A DNA stretch of 12,677 bases from Lachnospiraceae bacterium UBA6403 (GTDB lineage Bacteria; Bacillota; Clostridia; Lachnospirales; Lachnospiraceae): assembly GCA_002437435.1 (NCBI GenBank), contig DJPV01000009.1, forward strand, positions 53,924 through 66,600. Reading direction: 5' to 3'. This document shows, piece by piece, positions 6,723 to 12,677 of this stretch (position 1 is the first letter of the stretch; each line of letters starts with the position of its first letter). The position numbers and the translations under genes are program-made. The notes below the pieces were generated by a model. That model saw only the letters and a program-made list of their open reading frames with translations, was not told where the DNA came from and did no database searches.

Positions 6723-7931
6723 ATGGAAAAAATTCAAATGACTACCCCTTTAGTAGAAATGGATGGAGATGAGATGACCAGAATTCTCTGGAAGATGATC
6801 AAGGATGAACTGATCTACCCATTTATCGATCTGAAATCCGAGTATTACGATCTGGGACTTGAATATAGAAATGAGACAAATGATCAGGTGACATTTGACT
6901 CAGCATATGCAACACAGAAGTATGGCGTAGCTGTTAAATGTGCGACGATCACACCAAATGCTGCACGTATGACAGAGTACGATCTGAAAGAAATGTGGAA
7001 GAGTCCAAATGGAACAATCCGTGCGATTCTTGACGGAACGGTATTCCGTACACCAATCATCGTAAAGGGCATTGAGCCATGTGTAAAGAACTGGAAGGCA
7101 CCTATCACAATTGCAAGACATGCGTATGGTGATGTATATAAGAATGTAGAGATCAAGGTTCCGGGTCCTGGTAAAGCTGAACTAGTATTTACAGGTGCAG
7201 ATGGTACAGTGATCAAAGAGACGATCCATGAATTCGACGGACCGGGTGTGATCCAGGGACAGCACAACATCAACAAGTCAATCGAAAGCTTTGCAAGATG
7301 CTGCTTCAACTATGCACTGGATATCAAGCAGACAATCTGGTTTGCAACCAAGGATACGATTTCAAAGAAATACGACCATACATTCAAAGATATCTTTCAG
7401 GAGATCTTTGATAAAGAATACAAAGAGAAATTCGATGCAGCAGGTATTGAATATTTCTATACACTGATCGATGATGCTGTAGCAAGAGTTATGAAGTCCG
7501 AGGGTGGATTCATCTGGGCATGTAAGAACTACGATGGTGACGTAATGAGCGATATGATCTCATCTGCATTTGGTTCACTGGCTATGATGACATCCGTACT
7601 GGTTTCCCCAGATGGAAAATATGAGTACGAAGCTGCACACGGAACTGTTCAGAGACATTACTACAAGTATTTAAAGGGCGAAGAAACATCCACAAACTCT
7701 GTTGCAACAATCTTTGCATGGACAGGTGCACTCAGAAAACGTGGTGAGCTTGATGACATCGACGCTCTGGTTGAGTTTGCAAATAAGCTTGAAAAAGCAA
7801 CGATCGCAACGATCGAATCCGGAAAGATGACAAAGGATCTTGCACTTATCACAACCCTTGAGAATCCAACTGTATTAAACAGCGAGAACTTCATCAAGGC
7901 AATCCGTGAGACCTTGGAGGGCATGTTATAA
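6723..7931 (+). CDS. icd: NADP-dependent isocitrate dehydrogenase, homodimeric eukaryote-like type
   Basis: Oxidatively decarboxylates isocitrate to 2-oxoglutarate, producing NADPH. The 402-residue protein belongs to the homodimeric class that includes human IDH1 rather than the E. coli Icd class. Substrate-binding Arg100, Arg109 and Arg132 lie in [15 protein letters not shown] and ARHAYGDVY; Tyr139 and Lys210 ([11 protein letters not shown]) match the human catalytic Tyr139/Lys212. Asp250, Asp273 and Asp277 ([15 protein letters not shown]) match the metal-binding residues. Arg311-His312 in [11 protein letters not shown] are the expected NADP-selecting pair. GGAGG (6708-6712) is ten bases upstream of the start. 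In an anaerobe this enzyme most likely feeds glutamate synthesis through an incomplete citric acid cycle; citrate synthase and aconitase are not in the window. An all-A/T hairpin at 7938-7958 is the only terminator-like structure after it. Confidence 0.96.
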   Translation: MEKIQMTTPLVEMDGDEMTRILWKMIKDELIYPFIDLKSEYYDLGLEYRNETNDQVTFDSAYATQKYGVAVKCATITPNAARMTEYDLKEMWKSPNGTIRAILDGTVFRTPIIVKGIEPCVKNWKAPITIARHAYGDVYKNVEIKVPGPGKAELVFTGADGTVIKETIHEFDGPGVIQGQHNINKSIESFARCCFNYALDIKQTIWFATKDTISKKYDHTFKDIFQEIFDKEYKEKFDAAGIEYFYTLIDDAVARVMKSEGGFIWACKNYDGDVMSDMISSAFGSLAMMTSVLVSPDGKYEYEAAHGTVQRHYYKYLKGEETSTNSVATIFAWTGALRKRGELDDIDALVEFANKLEKATIATIESGKMTKDLALITTLENPTVLNSENFIKAIRETLEGML

Positions 7932-7937
7932 AATAAC

Positions 7938-7958
7938 TATAAAAATGTTGTTTTTATA
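7938..7958. terminator. Weak A/T-only hairpin after icd
   Basis: TATAAAAA (7938-7945) pairs with TTTTTATA (7951-7958) around TGTTG. The stem contains no G-C pair, so termination would be weak. Its right half overlaps the -35 of the next promoter, and it may be only an accident of AT-rich sequence. Confidence 0.3.
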
Positions 7959-7976
7959 ATATGATTTGAGTATAAT
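7948..7976 (+). promoter_or_regulatory. Sigma-A-type promoter for the structured RNA unit
   Basis: TTGTTT (7948-7953) and TATAAT (7971-7976) are 17 bp apart. The predicted start near 7983 falls exactly before the first hairpin of the structured RNA, which supports a separate transcript rather than read-through from icd. Confidence 0.65.
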
Positions 7977-7983
7977 AAATATA

Positions 7984-8239
7984 AGAATAGAGATATTCTC
8001 GATGAAAGAGCATCGTTAAAAGTTGGGCTGCAAATGGAGCAGGGTAAAAAATCCATTTCATTAGATATCTAAATTGATATCGAGCCGTGCAATCAGGATA
8101 TGGTTGTAGTCCACGCGGGGGACTTAATGATTCCCACGCCGATTTAGATATCTTAACTGGATATCGAGGCTGACAACCAGCATAAAACTCTTTATGAAGA
8201 ATACAAAGAGGAGTGTGGTTTTCATCACACTCCTCTTTG
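7984..8239 (+). ncRNA. Structured RNA with tandem three-way-junction domains, unknown class
   Basis: No gene fits this stretch, but the plus strand folds densely. Two small hairpins come first: AGAATA/TATTCT (7984-7989, 7994-7999) with a GAGA loop, and CGATG/CATCG (8000-8004, 8011-8015). Domain 1: TTGGGCT (8023-8029) closes on AGCC (8083-8086) plus CAA (8090-8092), enclosing AAATGGA/TCCATTT (8032-8038, 8052-8058) and a GATATC/GATATC hairpin (8064-8069, 8076-8081). Domain 2: TGGTTGT (8101-8107) closes on ACAACCA (8173-8179), enclosing an 8-position stem with one G-A mismatch (8115-8122, 8132-8139) and another GATATC hairpin (8147-8152, 8160-8165). Both domains share TTAGATATCT before the loop and GATATCGAG after it. 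An alternative 12-bp helix (8063-8074 with 8142-8153) would bridge the two. This could be a tandem riboswitch-like leader or a stand-alone RNA; I do not recognise tmRNA, RNase P, SRP, T-box or a common aptamer. Confidence 0.6.
8181..8239 (+). terminator. Attenuator-like 14-bp stem with competing upstream pairing
   Basis: CAAAGAGGAGTGTG (8204-8217) pairs perfectly with 8226-8239 around an 8-nt loop. No T-run follows (CATATGATG), so it is a poor classical terminator; it could end or process the RNA, or shield the next ribosome site. Just upstream, CTCTTT (8188-8193) can pair with AAAGAG (8205-8210), which would break both this stem and the small hairpin CATAAA/TTTATG (8181-8186, 8191-8196). That arrangement resembles a terminator/antiterminator switch. 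Confidence 0.5.
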
Positions 8240-8256
8240 CATATGATGAGGTGTGA

Positions 8257-8340
8257 ATGGCTACAAAGACAGATAAGAATAAAACTATTCCAGATTGTGT
8301 GAAGCATTTAATAAATAGTGAGTTATATAACTTGAGATAA
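8257..8340 (+). CDS. Possible 27-residue small protein after the structured RNA
   Basis: A 27-codon frame starts with ATG at 8257 and ends with TAA at 8338-8340. GAGGTG (8248-8253), a good match to the anti-Shine-Dalgarno complement, lies just upstream, with a slightly short spacing. The product begins MATKTDKNKT and is basic and hydrophilic, with one Cys14 and no membrane segment or signal peptide; the C-terminal half (VKHLINSELYNLR) could form a helix. It sits between the 14-bp stem ending at 8239 and the terminator starting at 8353, as expected for the only coding element of a tiny transcription unit. Length alone is no evidence, because a random frame of this size is common. I do not recognise a family and treat it as tentative. 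Confidence 0.35.
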   Translation: MATKTDKNKTIPDCVKHLINSELYNLR

Positions 8341-8352
8341 ATAGAATATAAG

Positions 8353-8389
8353 ACATAAAAAGGAAGGTAGAATGCCTTCCTTTTTATGT
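8353..8389. terminator. Strong terminator before gatCAB
   Basis: ACATAAAAAGGAAGG (8353-8367) pairs perfectly with 8375-8389 around TAGAATG. The G/C core is followed by a five-T run inside the descending arm, and the A run gives similar behaviour on the other strand. It closes the RNA unit that starts near 7983 and separates it from the gat operon. Confidence 0.85.
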
Positions 8390-8393
8390 AGAC

Positions 8394-8441
8394 TTGCAAA
8401 CAACAGAGTTATGTGGTACACTCTAACTAATTTTGTGGTAC
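8394..8441 (+). promoter_or_regulatory. Candidate gatCAB promoter with TGTGGTAC direct repeat
   Basis: TTGCAA (8394-8399) and TACACT (8417-8422) are 17 bp apart and form a passable sigma-A promoter; TATAAA at 8442-8447 is an alternative -10 without a good -35. The octamer TGTGGTAC occurs at 8412-8419 and again at 8434-8441, a 22-bp period, overlapping the proposed -10 and start site. That position would suit an operator, but no regulator is implied by the sequence. Confidence 0.35.
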
Positions 8442-8472
8442 TATAAATAAAAACCAGATAAGGAGACATACC

Positions 8473-8760
8473 ATGGTTATTACAGACGAAACAATCGATT
8501 ATGTAGGTATTCTGGCGAAGCTTGAGCTTTCCGATGAGGAGAAGGAACAGGCAAAGAAAGATATGTCAGATATGCTTGACTATGTAAGTAAGTTAAATGA
8601 ACTGGACACTGAGAATGTAGAAGCAATGAGCCATACATTTTCTTATAATAATGTATTCCGTGAAGATGAAGTAACAAATGGCGACGACAGAGAGAACATG
8701 TTGTCAAATGCACCGGAGCAGAAAGAGGGCTGCTATAAGGTGCCAAGAACATTTGATTAG
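8473..8760 (+). CDS. gatC: Asp-tRNA(Asn)/Glu-tRNA(Gln) amidotransferase subunit C
   Basis: GatC is the small 95-residue subunit that wraps around GatA and stabilises the GatCAB complex. The sequence begins ITDETIDYVGILAKLELSDEEKE, the typical helical N-terminus, then continues through MLDYVSKLNELDTENVEAMSH and LSNAPEQKEGCYKVPRTFD, the conserved C-terminal segment (NAP...FxVPR/KVPRTF). Length is normal for the family. TAAGGAG (8459-8465) lies seven bases before the ATG. It is first in a gatC-gatA-gatB operon, with the gatA ribosome site overlapping its stop codon. Presence of GatCAB means the organism makes Gln-tRNA and/or Asn-tRNA by the indirect route. Which tRNA it serves depends on whether GlnRS and AsnRS genes exist elsewhere. 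Confidence 0.95.
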   Translation: MVITDETIDYVGILAKLELSDEEKEQAKKDMSDMLDYVSKLNELDTENVEAMSHTFSYNNVFREDEVTNGDDRENMLSNAPEQKEGCYKVPRTFD

Positions 8761-8773
8761 GAGGTAACGGACA

Positions 8774-10246
8774 TTGGATATGATGAGTATGACAGCAGTA
8801 GAGCTTGGAAAGAAGATCAGGACCGGTGAGATCTCTGTTATGGAAGCAACCAAAGCCTGCATCGAGAATATAAAGACATATGATAAAGAATATAACTGTT
8901 TTATCACCGTAGATGAAGAAGGTGCATTAAAACAGGCAGAAGAAGTACAGAAGAAGATCGACAGCGGCGAACTGACAGGTCCGCTGGCAGGTGTGCCGAT
9001 CGCGATCAAGGACAACATGTGTCAGAGTGGTGTACTTACTACCTGTGCATCCAAGATCTTATCAAACTTTGTACCAACCTATACATCAGATGCGGTTTTG
9101 AAATTAATGGAAGCAGGAGCTGTGATCGTAGGTAAGACAAATATGGACGAGTTCGCAATGGGAAGTACAACCGAGACTTCTTATTATGGCGAGACAAAGA
9201 ATCCGTGGGATACAAATAAAGTTCCGGGTGGTTCTTCCGGTGGATCAGCAGCCGCTGTTGCAGCAGAAGAAGTACCATGTGCGCTCGGTTCCGATACCGG
9301 TGGATCGATCCGTCAGCCGGCAGCATTCTGTGGTGTTACAGGAATCAAGCCGACATATGGCAGAGTATCCAGATACGGTCTGGTTGCATATGGTTCATCG
9401 CTTGACCAGATCGGACCGCTTGCAAAGGACGTGACAGACTGTGCAACGATATTAGAGATTATTTCCCAGTATGATAAGAAGGATTCAACATCTGTAGAAC
9501 GCACCGATAATGATTTTACAAGCGCATTAAAGGACGATGTAAAGGGTATGCGCATCGGACTTCCAAAGGACTATTTCACAGAAGGCCTTGATCCTGAGAT
9601 CAAGGATGCTGTGTACCATGTAGCTGAAGTATTAAAAGAAAAAGGCGCGATCGTGGAAGAATTCGACCTTGGTATGGTAGAATATGCGATTCCTGCATAT
9701 TATATCATTGCATCTGCAGAGGCAAGCTCGAATCTGGAGCGTTTCGACGGTGTAAAATACGGTTACCGTACAGCAGAGTACACAGACCTTCACAATATGT
9801 ATAAGAAGACACGTTCTGAGGGATTCGGTGCAGAAGTAAAGAGACGTATCATGTTAGGTTCATTCACCCTGTCCTCCGGTTACTATGATGCATATTATGT
9901 AAAAGCACTCAAAGTAAAAGCCCTGATCAAACAGGCATATGATAAAGCATTTGCAAAATACGATATCATCCTCGGTCCGGTTGCACCGACAACTGCACTG
10001 ACCATGGGTGAATCCTTATCCGATCCGATCAAGATGTATCTGGGCGATGTATATACCGTTCCGGTCAATCTTGCAGGACTTCCGGGTATTTCCCTTCCAT
10101 GCGGATATGACAGAGACGGCATGCCGATCGGCGTTCAGATGGTAGGAGATGCATTTAACGAGAAAGCAATCATTCAGGCGGCATATGCATTTGAGCAGAC
10201 AAGAGAGTACAAGCAGCCTGCCGCTGTAGCAGAAAGGGGTCTGTAA
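8774..10246 (+). CDS. gatA: Asp-tRNA(Asn)/Glu-tRNA(Gln) amidotransferase subunit A
   Basis: GatA is the amidase subunit that hydrolyses glutamine and passes ammonia to GatB. The 490 residues carry the full amidase signature with the Ser-cisSer-Lys triad: Lys79 in VPIAIKDN, Ser154 in PGGSSGGSAAA and Ser178 in GSDTGGSIRQPAAFCG, numbered exactly as in the Staphylococcus enzyme. The start is a TTG at 8774, eight bases after AGGAGGT (8759-8765), which overlaps the gatC stop. The ATG at 8780 is a possible alternative but would have a 14-base spacing. The N-terminus MDMMSMTAVELGKKI matches family proteins when the TTG is used. It is separated from gatB by a single base, so translational coupling is likely. 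Confidence 0.96.
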   Translation: MDMMSMTAVELGKKIRTGEISVMEATKACIENIKTYDKEYNCFITVDEEGALKQAEEVQKKIDSGELTGPLAGVPIAIKDNMCQSGVLTTCASKILSNFVPTYTSDAVLKLMEAGAVIVGKTNMDEFAMGSTTETSYYGETKNPWDTNKVPGGSSGGSAAAVAAEEVPCALGSDTGGSIRQPAAFCGVTGIKPTYGRVSRYGLVAYGSSLDQIGPLAKDVTDCATILEIISQYDKKDSTSVERTDNDFTSALKDDVKGMRIGLPKDYFTEGLDPEIKDAVYHVAEVLKEKGAIVEEFDLGMVEYAIPAYYIIASAEASSNLERFDGVKYGYRTAEYTDLHNMYKKTRSEGFGAEVKRRIMLGSFTLSSGYYDAYYVKALKVKALIKQAYDKAFAKYDIILGPVAPTTALTMGESLSDPIKMYLGDVYTVPVNLAGLPGISLPCGYDRDGMPIGVQMVGDAFNEKAIIQAAYAFEQTREYKQPAAVAERGL

Positions 10247-10247
10247 G

Positions 10248-11681
10248 ATGAGTAAAGTATACGAAACCGTGATCGGTCTGGAGGTTCATGTAGAGCTTGC
10301 AACAAAGACGAAGATATTCTGCGGCTGCAGTACCGCATTTGGTGGTGCACCGAATACACATACATGTCCGGTCTGTACCGGTATGCCGGGTTCCCTTCCG
10401 GTACTGAATAAAGGGGTAGTAGAAAAAGCAGTTGCTGTCGGGCTTGCAACCAATTGTACGATCACACAGAACTGTAAATTTGACCGTAAGAATTATTTCT
10501 ATCCGGATAACCCGCAGAACTATCAGATCTCCCAGCTTTATTACCCGATCTGCAGAAATGGTAAAGTAGAGATCGAAGTAGAGGGCAAGAAGAAATTCGT
10601 AAGGATTCATGAGATCCATATGGAAGAGGATGCAGGTAAACTGGTGCATGATCCATATACAGACAGCTCCCTGGTTGATTTCAACCGTTCCGGTGTACCT
10701 CTGATTGAGATCGTATCTGAGCCGGATATGCGTTCTGCGGAAGAAGTAATCGCTTATCTTGAAAAATTACGTCTGATCATCCAGTATCTTGGAGCATCAG
10801 ACTGTAAGTTAAATGAAGGTTCGATGCGTGCCGATGTCAACCTGTCTGTCCGTGAAGTCGGAGCAGAAGAATTCGGAACAAGAACAGAGACAAAGAACCT
10901 GAACTCATTCAAGGCTATCGCCCGTGCGATCGAGAATGAGAGAGAACGTCAGATCGACCTGATCGAATCAGGAGAAAAGGTCGTACAGGAGACCAGAAGA
11001 TGGGATGATACCAAGGAATATTCATATCCGATGCGTTCCAAAGAGGATGCACAGGATTACCGTTATTTCCCTGATCCTGATCTTGTGCCGGTACAGATCA
11101 GTGACGAGTGGATGGAGGAGATCCGAAGCCGTCAGCCGGAATTCCGGGATGAGAAGAAGATCCGGTATAAAGAGGAGTATGATATACCAGACTATGATAT
11201 AGATATCATTACAAATACAAAGAAGATGGCAGACCTTTTCGAGGCGACGATCGCACTTGGAGCAAATCCAAAGAAGGTATCCAACTGGCTGATGGGAGAG
11301 ACCATGCGTTTGATGAAAGAACATTCCATCGATGCAGATGAGCTGTCATTTAGCGCAGAGCACCTTGCAAAGCTGATCCAGATGGTAGATGCGAAAGCCA
11401 TCAACAGCAATGTTGCAAAGGAAGTATTTGAGAAGATATTTACAGATGATATCGAGCCTGAAAGTTATGTAAAAGAACATGGACTTGCAACCGTAAATGA
11501 CGAGGGCGCGCTTCGTAAGGTCGTAGAAGAAGTTATCGCAAACAATCCAAAAGCGATCGAGGATTTCCGTGGCGGAAAAGAAAAAGCACTCGGCGCACTG
11601 GTTGGACAGACCATGAAGGCTATGAAGGGCAAGGCAGATCCGGCATCCGTAAATCAGATGCTCCGTGAGCTGTTAAAATAG
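10248..11681 (+). CDS. gatB: Asp-tRNA(Asn)/Glu-tRNA(Gln) amidotransferase subunit B
   Basis: GatB binds the mischarged tRNA, phosphorylates its acyl group with ATP and completes the amide transfer. At 477 residues it is full length. The N-terminal kinase-like cradle opens with YETVIGLEVHVELATKTKIFCGC, and the zinc-type cysteines CGC (25-27) and CPVC (40-43) are intact, followed by DRKNYFYPDNPQNYQISQL and the EDAGKLVHD motif. The core contains the tRNA-handling segment RSGVPLIEIVSEPD and LNEGSMRADVNLSVR. The C-terminal ~130 residues match the helical and YqeY-like tail domains (FRGGKEKALGALVGQTMKAMKGKADP). The ribosome site AAAGGGG (10233-10239) lies within the end of gatA. No T-tailed terminator is visible after it, so read-through into the downstream sugar transferase is possible. 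Confidence 0.97.
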   Translation: MSKVYETVIGLEVHVELATKTKIFCGCSTAFGGAPNTHTCPVCTGMPGSLPVLNKGVVEKAVAVGLATNCTITQNCKFDRKNYFYPDNPQNYQISQLYYPICRNGKVEIEVEGKKKFVRIHEIHMEEDAGKLVHDPYTDSSLVDFNRSGVPLIEIVSEPDMRSAEEVIAYLEKLRLIIQYLGASDCKLNEGSMRADVNLSVREVGAEEFGTRTETKNLNSFKAIARAIENERERQIDLIESGEKVVQETRRWDDTKEYSYPMRSKEDAQDYRYFPDPDLVPVQISDEWMEEIRSRQPEFRDEKKIRYKEEYDIPDYDIDIITNTKKMADLFEATIALGANPKKVSNWLMGETMRLMKEHSIDADELSFSAEHLAKLIQMVDAKAINSNVAKEVFEKIFTDDIEPESYVKEHGLATVNDEGALRKVVEEVIANNPKAIEDFRGGKEKALGALVGQTMKAMKGKADPASVNQMLRELLK

Positions 11682-11710
11682 TCGATACCAATAGAAAAAA
11701 TGATGAGAAC

Positions 11711-11751
11711 ACAGGTGGCATATCCACCTGATGACCACCTGTTATGGTGGA
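11711..11751 (+). promoter_or_regulatory. Leader with mutually exclusive GGTGG/CCACC hairpins before the sugar transferase
   Basis: Two GGTGG blocks (11714-11718, 11746-11750) and two CCACCTG blocks (11724-11730, 11735-11741) lie within 41 bases. Local folds CAGGTGG/CCACCTG (11712-11718 with 11724-11730) and CCACC/GGTGG (11735-11739 with 11746-11750) can coexist. ACAGGTGG with CCACCTGT (11711-11718 with 11735-11742) is an 8-bp alternative that excludes both. The ribosome site TGGAG (11753-11757) starts two bases after this region, so the fold could modulate translation. No T-run follows, so it does not look like a simple terminator. Confidence 0.45.
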
Positions 11752-11763
11752 ATGGAGATTGAT

Positions 11764-12677
11764 ATGGAAGAAACCAGACATGTGAGAAAGAGAGACATTT
11801 ACAAACGTATTATCACATTTTCAGAAGGCGTGCTTCTGTTAGCAGCGGAAGTGCTGTTATTTGCAAGGATGTGGTATACCGAATACGCAGAAAATACCCA
11901 GGCCATTCAGATTCCGTTCTGGAACAAAGGTAACTGGGCGGTAATCGGTATGTATGCGGTTATCATTTATCTGTTTACGAAGCTGTATGGTGGTTATAAA
12001 GTAGGCTTCCTCCGGGTGATGGATGTCCTCTTTTCACAGATATTATCATTGATCTGTGCAAATATAGTAGGTTATGTTGAACTTTGTATCATTGCCAGAG
12101 ATTATCTGCCGGCGCTGAACATGATCGAGCTGACAGTGCTGGAGATCATAGTTATATTTATATGGGTATTTGTCTGTAGGATGATGTACCGCAAATTCTA
12201 TCCGCCAAGACACTTACTGCTTGTCTACGGATATAAGACACCAACCGAATTTATTGACAAGATCAATGCCAGAAAAGACAAATATATCATTGCTGACCGT
12301 ATCCATGTCAGTGAAGGTGAGAAAGCATTAAAAGAAAAAATCTTACAGTATGATGGTGTTATCCTTTGTGAGACAAAGGCATATATCAGAAATGAACTGG
12401 TAAAATACTGTTTCGAGCATTCAATACGTTCGTATGTAGTGCCGAAGTTATCGGATATCATTATCCTTGGAGCAGAGCCAATCCATTTATTTGATACACC
12501 ATTGTTATTATCCAGAAATCAGGGATTGACAGGAGAAGATATGATCTTCAAACGTCTGATGGATATTATCGTTTCCCTGATCATGATCATTATCTTTTCA
12601 CCATTTATGATCCTGATCGCATTGGCGATCAAGCTCTACGACAGAGGTCCTGTATTCTATAAGCAGGATCGTCTGAC
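11764..12677 (+). CDS. Undecaprenyl-phosphate sugar phosphotransferase, N-terminal part (truncated by window end)
   Basis: A polyprenyl glycosylphosphotransferase that starts lipid-linked polysaccharide synthesis by moving a sugar-1-phosphate onto undecaprenyl phosphate at the membrane. 304 residues are visible of an expected 450-480. Four membrane helices lie at about 18-36, 58-75, 88-110 and 122-140, followed by a Rossmann-like cytoplasmic domain (LLLVYGYKTP near 151-160) and a fifth helix at ~266-288. The catalytic bacterial sugar transferase domain begins with FKRLMDIIVSL and reaches the hallmark DRGPVFYKQDR (293-303) just before the window ends. The start at 11764 has TGGAG (11753-11757) six bases upstream. 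The order of domains matches WcaJ/CpsE-type enzymes, but the sugar cannot be predicted. It probably opens an exopolysaccharide or capsule cluster beyond the window. Confidence 0.9.
   Translation, partial: MEETRHVRKRDIYKRIITFSEGVLLLAAEVLLFARMWYTEYAENTQAIQIPFWNKGNWAVIGMYAVIIYLFTKLYGGYKVGFLRVMDVLFSQILSLICANIVGYVELCIIARDYLPALNMIELTVLEIIVIFIWVFVCRMMYRKFYPPRHLLLVYGYKTPTEFIDKINARKDKYIIADRIHVSEGEKALKEKILQYDGVILCETKAYIRNELVKYCFEHSIRSYVVPKLSDIIILGAEPIHLFDTPLLLSRNQGLTGEDMIFKRLMDIIVSLIMIIIFSPFMILIALAIKLYDRGPVFYKQDRL

Noticed and set aside
8061..8172. CRISPR-like repeats
   Set aside because: There are only two imperfect copies of a hairpin module, no regular spacers, and no cas gene in the window.
7984..8239. 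Structured RNA as 6S RNA, tmRNA, RNase P RNA, SRP RNA, T-box or purine riboswitch
   Set aside because: There is no long closing stem with a central bubble, no tRNA-like ends, no GAGGAAAGUCC-type RNase P core, no GGAAGGAAGC-like SRP motif and no AGGGTGG T-box sequence. I cannot exclude a less familiar Rfam family.
7954..8307. Open frame on the minus strand across the icd-gatC gap
   Set aside because: It has no ribosome site, an unusual composition rich in Tyr, Cys and His, and lies over a strongly structured plus-strand RNA with its own promoter and terminators.
11712..11742. Intrinsic terminator for gatB
   Set aside because: Stable hairpins are present but no T-run follows, so I treat it as a leader structure.

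Overview
The window looks like chromosomal housekeeping DNA from an anaerobic gut-type Firmicute, most likely a Lachnospiraceae (Clostridium cluster XIVa) member. The basis is moderate GC with AT-rich gaps, strong GGAGG-type ribosome sites, TTG starts, a clostridial-style MATE pump, a complete gatCAB operon and a divergent clostridial-type PurA. The genus cannot be fixed from the sequence alone.

Layout from left to right: the 3' end of purB (+, 1-525); a 178-bp long hairpin element (548-725); a LysR-family regulator (-, 740-1618); an AT-rich regulatory gap with a tandem 18-bp repeat and the purA promoter; purA (+, 1941-3224); a bidirectional terminator; a MATE-family exporter (-, 3279-4682); a second long hairpin element (4708-4887); a small two-helix membrane protein with a PH-like tail (+, 5069-5542); birA (+, 5630-6610); an NADP-dependent isocitrate dehydrogenase (+, 6723-7931); a 541-bp gap holding a structured RNA unit; the gatC-gatA-gatB operon (+, 8473-11681); a short leader with alternative hairpins; and the first two thirds of an undecaprenyl-phosphate sugar transferase that runs off the window.

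purB and purA flank the LysR gene and catalyse the two steps from IMP to AMP (PurA makes adenylosuccinate, PurB cleaves it). Isocitrate dehydrogenase supplies 2-oxoglutarate for glutamate synthesis. GatCAB then uses glutamine to amidate mischarged Glu-tRNA(Gln) and/or Asp-tRNA(Asn). BirA biotinylates carboxylases and may repress biotin genes. The last gene opens a probable cell-surface polysaccharide locus.

The most unusual stretch is 7932-8472. It has a good sigma-A promoter (7948-7976), two small 5' hairpins, two tandem domains that can each fold as a three-way junction and share the same GATATC hairpin plus GAG motif, a perfect 14-bp stem with a competing upstream pairing, a possible 27-codon ORF with its own ribosome site, and a strong terminator (8353-8389). 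I recognise no known riboswitch or RNA class here. It could be a new tandem riboswitch-like leader or a stand-alone non-coding RNA. The second theme is a pair of long imperfect palindromes that share a 13-nt core and may belong to one repeat family.
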